Positions 45,122-53,265 of a DNA stretch of 64,000 nucleotides are shown in pieces. The stretch's first letter is position 1; the number at the start of each line of letters is the position of its first letter. The notes under the pieces are model-generated. The model was not told the origin of the DNA. It saw only the letters and a list, made by a program, of their open reading frames with translations, and did not search any database. Source of the DNA: JBAOHV01 sp963714875 (lineage in GTDB: Bacteria > Actinomycetota > Acidimicrobiia > Acidimicrobiales > Microtrichaceae); contig CAVQQI010000011.1 in assembly GCA_963714875.1 (NCBI GenBank), positions 310,001-374,000 of the forward strand, written 5' to 3'. The position numbers and the translations under genes are program-made.

Positions 45122-45127
45122 AGCGTA
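45122..45127 (-). promoter_or_regulatory. Candidate -10 element (TACGCT) for the patatin gene
   Basis: TACGCT is six bases before the ATG; the 64-base gap to the alpha/beta hydrolase gene holds no other clear signal. Confidence 0.45.
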
Positions 45128-45179
45128 ACGAGTCCCCGGAGTCCCCGGCTCATGGCCCGGTGCAGGACGCCACCGGCGC

Positions 45180-45998
45180 TCACGCTCCTGTCGTCGACGC
45201 GACGGCGACCGCCGCCGCGATGTAGCGGGCGAAGTCGTCGGGGTGGGTCAGGTGCGCGCCATGGCCGGCGTTGACGATCTCGTAGGTGTCACCGGCGCCC
45301 ACGTGCGCGGCCAGACGACGAGCGCCGGCCCGCAGCGACTCGCTGCTCAGGTCGCCCCACCCGACCAGTACCGGCACCGGGATCCGCGCCGGGTCCAGTG
45401 CGGTGTCGCGTCGGCGCAGGTCCGCGAGCTCGGCCATGAGCGCAGGTCCCTCGGCCCGCCGGGCGGTGCGGTCCCGCTCGCGCAGTCGCGACCAGGTCGG
45501 GTCGCCGACCATCAGGCGGTAGAAGTGCTCGGCTCCGTCCTGCGGGCCACGTTCCTGACCGATCTGCACCGCCCCGCCACCGACCTGGTCGAACGAGTCG
45601 TCCAGCACCGGGAAGGGCGACTCGAAGGTGGCGATCGACCGCACCCGGTCGTCGCCGTGCACCGCCAGCGTCGCAGCAATGGTGCCGCCGAGACTGTGGC
45701 CCACCACGACCGCGCTCGACGCGCCCGTCCAGTCGAGGATCGCCGCAAGGTCCTCTGCGTGGTCCTCCAGGGTCGGTGCCACTCCCGCGGCGAGCGACCC
45801 GGCGTAGCCGCGGCGGTCATACGCCACGACGTCCAGCCGTCCCGTGCGACGCATGGAGCGACCGAAGCTGGCCGCACGGTCCATCGCTCCGTGTACCAGC
45901 ACCACGGTCGGGGTCGACCGGGGGTGCGGGTCCGGCCGACGGCGCGTGACCGCCAGACCGGCGACGGTGGCTGTGGTGCTCGGTGCGGGACCGGTCAC
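45180..45998 (-). CDS. Alpha/beta hydrolase
   Basis: A 272-residue hydrolase with nucleophile Ser102 in GHSLGG, the oxyanion strand VVLVHGAMD (32-40), and a likely catalytic His in AGHGAHLTHP near residue 245. The substrate is unknown. Its start overlaps the pyruvate kinase stop by four bases (45995-45998). Confidence 0.88.
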   Translation of the reverse strand: MTGPAPSTTATVAGLAVTRRRPDPHPRSTPTVVLVHGAMDRAASFGRSMRRTGRLDVVAYDRRGYAGSLAAGVAPTLEDHAEDLAAILDWTGASSAVVVGHSLGGTIAATLAVHGDDRVRSIATFESPFPVLDDSFDQVGGGAVQIGQERGPQDGAEHFYRLMVGDPTWSRLRERDRTARRAEGPALMAELADLRRRDTALDPARIPVPVLVGWGDLSSESLRAGARRLAAHVGAGDTYEIVNAGHGAHLTHPDDFARYIAAAVAVASTTGA

Positions 45999-47425
45999 GG
46001 GACGTGCATCATCCGCAGCACGTCGGTGGCGTGGAACCCCTTGCCGCCGGCGCCGGCGAGCACCGCCACTGCATCGCCGGTGCGCACCAGCCCGCGGTCG
46101 CGGGCGATCGTCACCAGCTGGTCCATCATGGTCAGGTCATCGACGCGGTTCGGTGCCAGCAGCGGGTTCGCCCCCCAGCTGAGCGCGAGTTGGGCGACGG
46201 TTCGCTCCTGTGGACTGAACGCGATGATCGGCATGCGGGGCCGGAACCGTGCGATGGACCGCACCGTGAACCCGGACTCGGAGATGCAGATGATCGCCGC
46301 GACGCCCATCTCGGTCGCAGCGCGCCACGTGGCGCCGGTCATGGCATCGGTGAGCCGGGCGGGCCCCGCCCCGACCGCTTCGTTGCGGAGCAGTCGGATG
46401 CGCCGCGCCCAGCCGTCGTAGTCGAACTCCTGATCTGCTCGGTCCGCCACCCGCGCCATCGTGGCGACGGTGTTGACGGGGTCGTGACCGATGGCGGACT
46501 CCGCGGAGAGCATCACTGCCGAGGTCCCGTCGAACACGGCGTTCGCGACGTCGGACACCTCGGCGCGTGTCGGTGACGGCGAGGTGACCATCGACTCGAA
46601 CATCTGCGTCGCGGTGATGACCGGCTTGCCCAACGAGATGCAGTCCCGGATGATCTGCTTCTGGACGTGCGGGAGCTCTTCGATCCCGAGCTCGGAGCCG
46701 AGGTCGCCGCGAGCGACCATGATCGCCCCCGACGCCTCGATGATGCCCTCCAGGTTCTCCACCGCCGCCCGCGTCTCGATCTTGGCGACCAGCAACGGGC
46801 CCCGCGGCGCGGGTTCGGTGCCGACCCGTCGGATGTCGTGCCCGGACCGCACGAACGACAGCGCCACCATGTCGACGCCGACCTCGACGAACGCGTCCAG
46901 CATCTCCAGGTCCTCGGGCGTCGGTGAGGCGATGCCGAGGCGTTCCGACGGGATGTGCAGCCCCGGCCGACCCTGCACCGACCCGCCGTGGGACACCAGC
47001 ACGTTGACCGCGGAGCCTCCGATCGAGTCCACCTCGAGGGTCACGTTGCCGTCGCCGATGGCGAGGCAGTCGCCCGGGTGCAGGTCGTCGAGCAGGTCGT
47101 CGTAGTCGACGCCCAGACACTCAGCGTCAGAGGTCTCACGGCCGGGCACCAGGGTGATGACCGCACCCGTGGACAGGTGCGTGGGCCCCTCGAAGTGGCC
47201 CAGGCGGACCTTCGGACCAGGAAGGTCGATCATGATGCCGACCGTCCGGCCCATGTCCGCAGCGACGTCACGGATGGTCTGGTACTTGCGCAACGCCTCG
47301 TCCAGGCTGCCGTGCGCCAGGCCGATGCGGGCGACGTCCATGCCCGCGTCGATCATCTTGCGCAGCGTGGCGGGCGACTCCGACGCCGGTCCGATGGTGG
47401 CGACGATCTTCGTGCGACGGGACAT
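45995..47425 (-). CDS. pyk: Pyruvate kinase
   Basis: Final ATP-forming step of glycolysis. The 476-residue protein shows the family start RRTKIVATIGPASES, the active-site stretch LLVAKIETRAAVENLEGI and VMVARGDLGSE, and a C-terminal allosteric domain. The lysine in VAKIE is the catalytic residue. TAGCCT is six bases before the ATG. Confidence 0.97.
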   Translation of the reverse strand: MSRRTKIVATIGPASESPATLRKMIDAGMDVARIGLAHGSLDEALRKYQTIRDVAADMGRTVGIMIDLPGPKVRLGHFEGPTHLSTGAVITLVPGRETSDAECLGVDYDDLLDDLHPGDCLAIGDGNVTLEVDSIGGSAVNVLVSHGGSVQGRPGLHIPSERLGIASPTPEDLEMLDAFVEVGVDMVALSFVRSGHDIRRVGTEPAPRGPLLVAKIETRAAVENLEGIIEASGAIMVARGDLGSELGIEELPHVQKQIIRDCISLGKPVITATQMFESMVTSPSPTRAEVSDVANAVFDGTSAVMLSAESAIGHDPVNTVATMARVADRADQEFDYDGWARRIRLLRNEAVGAGPARLTDAMTGATWRAATEMGVAAIICISESGFTVRSIARFRPRMPIIAFSPQERTVAQLALSWGANPLLAPNRVDDLTMMDQLVTIARDRGLVRTGDAVAVLAGAGGKGFHATDVLRMMHVP

Positions 47426-47431
47426 CGGCCA

Positions 47432-47437
47432 AGGCTA
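47432..47437 (-). promoter_or_regulatory. Candidate -10 element (TAGCCT) for leaderless pyk
   Basis: TAGCCT precedes the pyk ATG by six bases, without a Shine-Dalgarno sequence. Confidence 0.5.
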
Positions 47438-47504
47438 CGCCCGTGCCGCCCGTGTCAGGTGACAACAGGTCGACGCCGCGGGGCGGCCCGGCTCCGGGCG
47501 GCGC

Positions 47505-48734
47505 TCAGCTGCGCGGCACGTCCTTCCACGGCGCCTCCTTGTCGACACGCACGTCGCCGGGAAGCCCGAGGACCCGTTCGCCGATGATGTTGCGCAGCAC
47601 CTCGGAGGTGCCGCCCTCGATCGAGTTCGCCCGGGCACGCAGGAAGTTCTTGTGCAGGTCGTCGGTGAACAGGGCGTGGCGCGGGCGGACGAACTCGTAG
47701 GAGTCGTACAGCATCCCTTCGGCACCCATCAGGTCGAGCGCCAGGTCGAAGATGGCCTTGTTCAGCTCGGCCATGGCGAGCTTGGCCACCGAGCCCTCCG
47801 GTCCGGGGGTTCCTGCGGTGCGCAGCTGTGCCGCCCGGATGTTCGTCAGGCGGTTCACCTCGGCCTGCACCCACAGCTGTGCAACTGCGTCGCGCTGCAC
47901 CGGATCCCCGTTGCCGTACTTGTGCCAGGTGTCGACCAGTTGGCCGATCGGACCGGCGCCCCTCGGTGGCGTGCCGCCGCCGATCGACACGCGCTCGTTC
48001 ATCAGGGTCGTGATCGACACCGCCCAGCCCCGACCCGGTTCATCGAGCCGCATCGCATCGGGGATCCGCACGTCGGTCAGGTAGACCTCGTTGAACTCCG
48101 CCTCACCGGTCATCTGGCGCAGCGGCACCACCTCGACACCCGGGGCGTTCATGTCGACGATGAACGCGGTGATCCCGCGGTGCTTGGGGACGTCCGGATC
48201 GGTCCTGGCGATCACCAGTCCGTAGGACGAGATGTGTGCCAGCGTCGTCCAGACCTTCTGGCCGTTGACGATCCACTCGTCGCCGTCGCGTTCCGCCCGC
48301 ATGGCGAGCGATGCCACGTCGGAGCCGGCGCCGGGCTCGGAGAACATCTGGCACCAGATGTGCTCGTTCGAGAACAGCGGTCGCAGCAGCTCCTTCTGCT
48401 CGTCGGTGCCGTGCACCTGGACCGCGGGTGCACACATGCCGTAGCCGATCGGGTTCTTGGCACCTCCGACGGGTCCTCCGGCGGCGGCGACATGGCGGAT
48501 CACCGTGCGCTGCAGCTTCGGGCTGACCCCCAGCCCTCCCTGGCCCACGGGGAAGTGGACCCACGCCAGACCCATGTCGTACTGCGCCTCGAGGAAGGCC
48601 CGCTCGTCGGTCGTCGCCGGCGGATGCTGCGCCAGCAGCTCCTCGACCGCGGCAACGACCCGACGTTCGTCGCCATCCTCGCCGGCGTCCTCGGTGTGGG
48701 ACTGCTCGATCTGGGACTGCTCGACCTGGGACAT
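47505..48734 (-). CDS. Acyl-CoA dehydrogenase
   Basis: A 409-residue FAD enzyme that oxidises an acyl-CoA to the enoyl-CoA. Motifs include MFSEPGAGSDVASLAMRAERDG (flavin and substrate binding), KVWTTLAHIS and the C-terminal GGTSEVLRNIIGERVLGLP. The catalytic base should lie in the last third, but no Glu was assigned. The length is ordinary for the family, and the acyl chain specificity is unknown. GGGGG precedes the ATG, and an inverted repeat lies just upstream. Confidence 0.93.
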   Translation of the reverse strand: MSQVEQSQIEQSHTEDAGEDGDERRVVAAVEELLAQHPPATTDERAFLEAQYDMGLAWVHFPVGQGGLGVSPKLQRTVIRHVAAAGGPVGGAKNPIGYGMCAPAVQVHGTDEQKELLRPLFSNEHIWCQMFSEPGAGSDVASLAMRAERDGDEWIVNGQKVWTTLAHISSYGLVIARTDPDVPKHRGITAFIVDMNAPGVEVVPLRQMTGEAEFNEVYLTDVRIPDAMRLDEPGRGWAVSITTLMNERVSIGGGTPPRGAGPIGQLVDTWHKYGNGDPVQRDAVAQLWVQAEVNRLTNIRAAQLRTAGTPGPEGSVAKLAMAELNKAIFDLALDLMGAEGMLYDSYEFVRPRHALFTDDLHKNFLRARANSIEGGTSEVLRNIIGERVLGLPGDVRVDKEAPWKDVPRS

Positions 48735-48754
48735 AGCGGAACCCCCTGCGCCTG

Positions 48755-48774
48755 ACTTGACTGCCCGGTCAAGT
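48755..48774. promoter_or_regulatory. TetR-type operator upstream of the acyl-CoA dehydrogenase gene
   Basis: ACTTGAC-TGCCCG-GTCAAGT is a 7-6-7 inverted repeat beginning 21 bases before the acyl-CoA dehydrogenase ATG. The symmetry and position fit repression by a TetR-family acyl-CoA-sensing regulator. No such regulator gene is adjacent. Confidence 0.6.
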
Positions 48775-48816
48775 TAGCCGCGGCGAGCGATGCCCGACGG
48801 TCGGTCTTGGTGGAGG

Positions 48817-49596
48817 TCAGTTCAGTCGGGCACGCAACTGCTGGGCCGTCGAGCGGTGTTCGGTCGCCGTGTTCGGCAGGTCGTCCGCAAGGGCGTCGTG
48901 CACCGCCGCGGCCTCGAGGAAGCGTCCGTCGGCGGCGAGCACCCCGGCCAGGTCCCTCCGGGCGGCGAGCCCGACACCGGGCAATGTGCCCTGCAGCGCC
49001 AGCGCATCGGCGAGCCCGGTGCGGTCGCCGCGCCGCAGATGTGCGCCGCGGAGGTTGTTCAGCACCCGGATGATGATCATCGTGGACGACATTGGCGACA
49101 GGTAGCTCGGGTCGAAGTCCTGCCCGGCACCGTGCAGCGACCAGAACAGCTCGCGGGCGCCCTCGGCGTCGAGCATGCGGCCCTGATCGAAGGCGTCGAA
49201 GTAGCGGCCCGACCGCTCGTGCTCCAACAGGAAGTGACCTGGCATCCCGATGCCCCGCAGCGTCATTCCGCGACGTCGGGCGACCTCGATGCCGATCACC
49301 GACAGCGTGATGGGGATGCCCAGCCGTCGCTCGAGCACCTGGTCGAGCTGGCTGTTGCGGGGGTCGTAGTAGTCGACCCTGTCACCCTGCAGCCCGATGC
49401 CGTTCGCCGAGAACAACTGCTCGCAGACGTGCGCAGCGTCCGCGGCGTCGACCTGCTGCGCGACTGCATCGAGCTCGTCGACCAGAGCGTCAGGATCGAC
49501 CTCGGGTCGGCCGACGCCAGCGATGAGCGCCAGCGCCAGGTCCAGGCGCGGGTCCGGGCTGGCGACCAACTCCGCGAAGCGCGAGACGACGTCCAC
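48817..49596 (-). CDS. SirB1/transglutaminase-like protein with tetratricopeptide-like end
   Basis: A 259-residue protein of the SirB1 family. The N-terminal two-thirds has a transglutaminase-like fold (LERRLGIPITLSVIGIEVARRRGM, GMPGHFLLEH, FDAFDQGRML). The C-terminal part is helical (LADALALQGTLPG, RRDLAGVLAADGRFLEAAAVHDAL) like TPR. The usual catalytic Cys is replaced, so activity is uncertain. TACGGT is six bases before the GTG. Confidence 0.85.
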   Translation of the reverse strand: MDVVSRFAELVASPDPRLDLALALIAGVGRPEVDPDALVDELDAVAQQVDAADAAHVCEQLFSANGIGLQGDRVDYYDPRNSQLDQVLERRLGIPITLSVIGIEVARRRGMTLRGIGMPGHFLLEHERSGRYFDAFDQGRMLDAEGARELFWSLHGAGQDFDPSYLSPMSSTMIIIRVLNNLRGAHLRRGDRTGLADALALQGTLPGVGLAARRDLAGVLAADGRFLEAAAVHDALADDLPNTATEHRSTAQQLRARLN

Positions 49597-49602
49597 CGGT
49601 GC

Positions 49603-49608
49603 ACCGTA
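49603..49608 (-). promoter_or_regulatory. Candidate -10 element (TACGGT) for the SirB1-like gene
   Basis: TACGGT stands six bases before the GTG, within the 76-base gap to the MFS transporter stop. Confidence 0.45.
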
Positions 49609-49672
49609 ACGCCGGCCGCACCCGAGCGGTTGGTCGGCTGCCGGTCCCTGGCAAACCGGTCGGGATCCCGGC

Positions 49673-50944
49673 TCAGGCAGGGGGCGCAGCGGTCGGCCGG
49701 TCGTCGACGCGCAGCAGCACCGACCGTCCGACCATCACCGCTGCGGATGCCGAGAGCCCCAGTCCCGCAGCCAGCCACCAGGCCGCGCCGTACCCCGCCG
49801 ACTGGGCGACCGCCCCGAACAGCACCGGTCCGACCGCTCCGCCGATGTAGGTGCCCGTCTGGGTGATGCCGGTGGCGCGTCCGGGTGAGCCCGGCGACGC
49901 ACGGACCACCGACAGGTTGAACAACCCGGGCCAGGCCCATCCTGCGCCGAACGCGAGTGGCACGCCGACCAACTGCACGGTGGGCGAGCGCCACGTGAAC
50001 CACACCGAGGCCAACGCACCCAGGGCGATCATCGCCGCGACCACACCGAGCAGGTTGCCGGGGCGCCGGTCGGCGAGCGCGCCGACGCCGAGCCGCACGA
50101 TGATCGACACCAGACTGCCTGCGGCGAACGCCAGGCCTGCGACCGCCGCGGTGATGCCGGCGTCGATCGCTGATTCGACGAAGAAGCCTCCCAGCGTGAT
50201 CGCTGCCGCGGTCGAGAACGCAGCGGCGACCGCCAGTGCGGCCAACGCGCCCCGGGGCGGCGCCGGACCGGAGCCGTCACGAGCCGAACCACCGGCCACC
50301 TGCCCACCCGCCGGTCCGCCGAGCGGGTCCGTCGAACCAGCCGGTGACCCCGGCAACCGCAACGCCACCAGCGCCATCGCAGCAGCCGACAGTGCAGCGC
50401 CCAGCACGAAGACCCAGCGCCACCCGAGCGTCAACGCGATCGCCGGCAGCGTCAGCCCCGCCACGAGCGACGCCCCGGGCATGGCGGACTGCTTCACCGC
50501 GAAGCCGACACCCTGCCGGTGCAGTGGCAGGTCGCGCGCGATGAACACGTTCGCGGACAGCTGGGCGGTGGCGTTGCAGATGCCCGAAGCTGCGGCCAGC
50601 GCCGCCAGCACCAATGGGTGTCGGCCCGCCCCGGCGATCAGCAACTGGAGCGTCGCGATGCCGCTCAGCGCCGCCAGGAGGCCCCGACGGGGTCCGATCC
50701 GGTCGATGGCCCGACCGATCCTCGATGACACCACTGCGCTCGCGGCGAAGAAGACCGCCAGGATCAGTCCGCCGGTCGCCTCGCCGTACTGCAGTTCGGA
50801 CCGAATCTCGATCGACAGGGAACCCAGCAGGAACACCGGCAGGATCGCCGTGACGATCGCGAATGCGACCGGACCCAGTCCGGCGGTCTCCCCGGGGGTT
50901 CGGGGCGCCGCTGCGGACCCCGGCCCGGTGATCTGCGGTCGCAC
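49673..50944 (-). CDS. Major facilitator superfamily transporter
   Basis: A 423-residue membrane protein with about twelve hydrophobic segments. The A-motif-like loops are short (IGRAIDRIGPRRG after the second helix), and a Pro/Gly/Ser-rich cytoplasmic loop lies in the middle (about 200-225). Substrate unknown. The GTG at 50944 is chosen because GGAGAG is upstream; the alternative GTG at 50983 would overlap the divergent GDPD promoter. Confidence 0.87.
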   Translation of the reverse strand: MRPQITGPGSAAAPRTPGETAGLGPVAFAIVTAILPVFLLGSLSIEIRSELQYGEATGGLILAVFFAASAVVSSRIGRAIDRIGPRRGLLAALSGIATLQLLIAGAGRHPLVLAALAAASGICNATAQLSANVFIARDLPLHRQGVGFAVKQSAMPGASLVAGLTLPAIALTLGWRWVFVLGAALSAAAMALVALRLPGSPAGSTDPLGGPAGGQVAGGSARDGSGPAPPRGALAALAVAAAFSTAAAITLGGFFVESAIDAGITAAVAGLAFAAGSLVSIIVRLGVGALADRRPGNLLGVVAAMIALGALASVWFTWRSPTVQLVGVPLAFGAGWAWPGLFNLSVVRASPGSPGRATGITQTGTYIGGAVGPVLFGAVAQSAGYGAAWWLAAGLGLSASAAVMVGRSVLLRVDDRPTAAPPA

Positions 50945-50972
50945 CGCCCCACTCTCCCATGCCGTACGCCGA

Positions 50973-50978
50973 TAGCCT
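50973..50978 (+). promoter_or_regulatory. Candidate -10 element (TAGCCT) for the GDPD gene
   Basis: TAGCCT is six bases before the GTG of the glycerophosphodiester phosphodiesterase gene and lies in the divergent gap with the MFS gene. Confidence 0.45.
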
Positions 50979-50984
50979 GACACA

Positions 50985-51755
50985 GTGCCGACGCACCCGT
51001 ATCTCGATCATCCCGCACCGCTGGCCATCGCTCACCGTGGTGGGACCGAGTCGGCACCGGAGAACACCGCGGCGGCATTCCGCGCGGCAACCGACGTCGG
51101 GTTCCGCCATCTCGAGACCGATGTGCACCTGACAGCGGACGGCGTCCTGGTGGCGTTCCACGACGACGAACTGGACCGCGTGACCGACGGGCACGGCCGC
51201 CTCGCTGCACTCCCGTGGGCCGAGGTCAGCCAGGCTCGCATCGGGGGCACCGAGCCGATCCCGACCCTCGACGAGCTGCTCGAGTCGTTCCCCGACACGA
51301 ACTTCAACATCGACCCCAAGTCCGATGACGCCGTGGTGTCGCTGGTGGCCACGTTGCGGCGACACGACGCCATGGCGCGGGTCTGCATCGGAGCGTTCTC
51401 CGACGTCCGCCTCCGACGACTCCGCTCGCTGGTCGGCCCGGACCTGTGCACCGCAGCGGGTCCTCGCGAGATCACCGGGCTGCTCGGGGCGACCCGGGTC
51501 GGCCGGACCACCTCCGGGCGCGTGGCGTCCACCCCCTACCGCTGCCTCCAGGTGCCGGTACGTCACCGCACGGTCGAGATCGTCACCCCTGGTTTGCTCT
51601 CCGCAGCACACGATCGCGGACTGCACGTGCACGTGTGGACCATCGACGACCCCGTCGAGATGCACCGCCTGCTCGACCTGGGTGTCGACGGCATCATGAC
51701 CGACAGCCCCTCGGTGCTGCGGGGGGTGCTCGAGCGACGCGGTGAGTGGCACTGA
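50985..51755 (+). CDS. glpQ: Glycerophosphodiester phosphodiesterase
   Basis: Hydrolyses glycerophosphodiesters to glycerol 3-phosphate and an alcohol. The 256-residue TIM barrel has a complete active site: His17-Arg18, Glu44, Asp46, His59 and Asp60 (HRGG, HLETDVHLTADGVLVAFHDD). No signal peptide is visible, so it is probably cytoplasmic. This intact copy is a useful reference for the degenerate GDPD at 3,811. The lytic transglycosylase gene follows almost immediately. Confidence 0.93.
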   Translation: MPTHPYLDHPAPLAIAHRGGTESAPENTAAAFRAATDVGFRHLETDVHLTADGVLVAFHDDELDRVTDGHGRLAALPWAEVSQARIGGTEPIPTLDELLESFPDTNFNIDPKSDDAVVSLVATLRRHDAMARVCIGAFSDVRLRRLRSLVGPDLCTAAGPREITGLLGATRVGRTTSGRVASTPYRCLQVPVRHRTVEIVTPGLLSAAHDRGLHVHVWTIDDPVEMHRLLDLGVDGIMTDSPSVLRGVLERRGEWH

Positions 51756-51756
51756 C

Positions 51757-53064
51757 GTGGCACTGAACGTGCGCAGACTCGCCCCGCTCGCGCTCGCGGC
51801 GGCGCTCCTCGTCCTGGACGCCACGGCGGGTGCTCACCCGCTCGACGCTGCGTCGTCCGCGACGCAGCTGCCGTCCGCGGCAGCTCAGTTCGCGTCCCCG
51901 GCACGGCAGGCCGAACCCCCCGGGGCGCTGCCCCTGACGCCGCCGCCCGGCGAGGGGCTGTCGCCCGAGGTGGCGGCGGTGCCGGCCTCGTCCCCCGACC
52001 TGGACGCAGCGGTCGACGCGCTGGACGCACTCGAGCAGCGTCGGCGCGACGAGACCGTCGAGCTCGCGGACGACTCGTTCGAACTGGAGGCGGTCCGCAC
52101 CGAGCTGGTCCCGGTGCGATCGCTCGCAGCTCGTCGAGCCGAGCAGCGAGCGAAGGCAACACAGGTGGCCGAACGGACGCGGGCGGCACTGGGCGGGCTG
52201 ACCGTCGACCGGTTCATCGAGGGCGATCACCTCTTCGAGGGACTGGATCCGTCGTTGAGTGCACGTGACCGCGACCAGCTGGCCCGGCAGATGGTGCTGG
52301 CCCAGGTGGGCGCGGATCGCCTGCTCGCGCAGCTGCGCCACGCGAGGCTGCGGGTGGAGGCGTTGTCGGGCGAGCTCGCGGAGCTGCAGACGAACATCGA
52401 GGAGCTCGAGGCCCGTGCGACCAGGCTGAGCGCACGGATCGACGAGCTGACCGCATCGCTGGTGGCGCTCGAACCACGGATCCTCGATGTTCGGCGCCGC
52501 CGGGAGGTCGCTGCGATGTCGGCGACGATCGACGGCACCGACCTCTCGGCCACTGCGCTCGACGCCTACTGGCGTGCCGAGCGCTTCGTCGCGCTCGCCC
52601 AGCCCGAGTGCGGTGTCAGGTGGTGGGCCCTGGCGGGCATCGGGCGCACCGAGAGCCTGCATGGCACCTACCGCGGCGCTCGACTCGCCGTCGACGGCGC
52701 GGTGGACCCGCCGATCTTCGGCCCGGAGCTCGATGGGTCGAACCGGTTCGCGGTGGTCCGCGATTCCGACGGCGGCCGCCTCGACGGCACCGCCAGCACC
52801 GATCGCGCCGTCGGCCCGATGCAGTTCCTGCCCAGCACCTGGGTCGCGGTCGGCACCGACGGGACCGGCGACGGCAACGCCGATCCGCAGAACCTCTTCG
52901 ACGCAGCGGTGTCGGCCGGGGTGTACCTGTGCAGGAGGGGCCCGGGACTGGAGGACCCCGAGCGCATGAACGCCGCCTACCTCAGCTACAACCGGAGCCT
53001 GGAGTACGTGCGGGTGGTCGACGAGCGCGCCAGGGCCTACGCGGCAGCCGTGTCGTTGGGCTGA
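51757..53064 (+). CDS. Secreted lytic transglycosylase-like protein with coiled coil
   Basis: A 435-residue protein: signal peptide (about 1-25), a Pro/Ala-rich linker, a long coiled coil (about 85-245), and a lytic-transglycosylase-like domain. The latter has the catalytic Glu in GIGRTESLHG and the conserved VGPMQFLPSTW and AAYLSYN. It should cleave peptidoglycan glycan strands. The GTG at 51757, just after the GDPD stop, is preferred over the GTG at 51742 that overlaps it. The coiled coil may link the enzyme to a divisome-type partner, which is only a guess. Confidence 0.85.
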   Translation: MALNVRRLAPLALAAALLVLDATAGAHPLDAASSATQLPSAAAQFASPARQAEPPGALPLTPPPGEGLSPEVAAVPASSPDLDAAVDALDALEQRRRDETVELADDSFELEAVRTELVPVRSLAARRAEQRAKATQVAERTRAALGGLTVDRFIEGDHLFEGLDPSLSARDRDQLARQMVLAQVGADRLLAQLRHARLRVEALSGELAELQTNIEELEARATRLSARIDELTASLVALEPRILDVRRRREVAAMSATIDGTDLSATALDAYWRAERFVALAQPECGVRWWALAGIGRTESLHGTYRGARLAVDGAVDPPIFGPELDGSNRFAVVRDSDGGRLDGTASTDRAVGPMQFLPSTWVAVGTDGTGDGNADPQNLFDAAVSAGVYLCRRGPGLEDPERMNAAYLSYNRSLEYVRVVDERARAYAAAVSLG

Positions 53065-53119
53065 TCGGGGTGTTGCGAACCATCGTGCGGGTGTCCGGCC
53101 GGACGGGGCAGGGTGGTCG

Positions 53120-53147
53120 TTGACAGGTGCGCGCGCGGGACTAAGGT
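53120..53147 (+). promoter_or_regulatory. Promoter of the peptide-type ABC importer operon
   Basis: TTGACA (53120-53125) and TAAGGT (53142-53147) are separated by 16 bases, close to the sigma-70-type consensus of actinobacteria. It implies a 5' untranslated region of about 110 bases before the substrate-binding protein gene. Confidence 0.75.
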
Positions 53148-53265
53148 GCGCCCACTTGTGATGGCCGTCACAGTCGCTGTGCGGCCGACAGGTGCCAGTC
53201 CAGCGGCTTCGTCAGCACCGCCCTCACGGGTGCGTGGTGCGGGTCAGACCCAGGGGGAACTCGAC

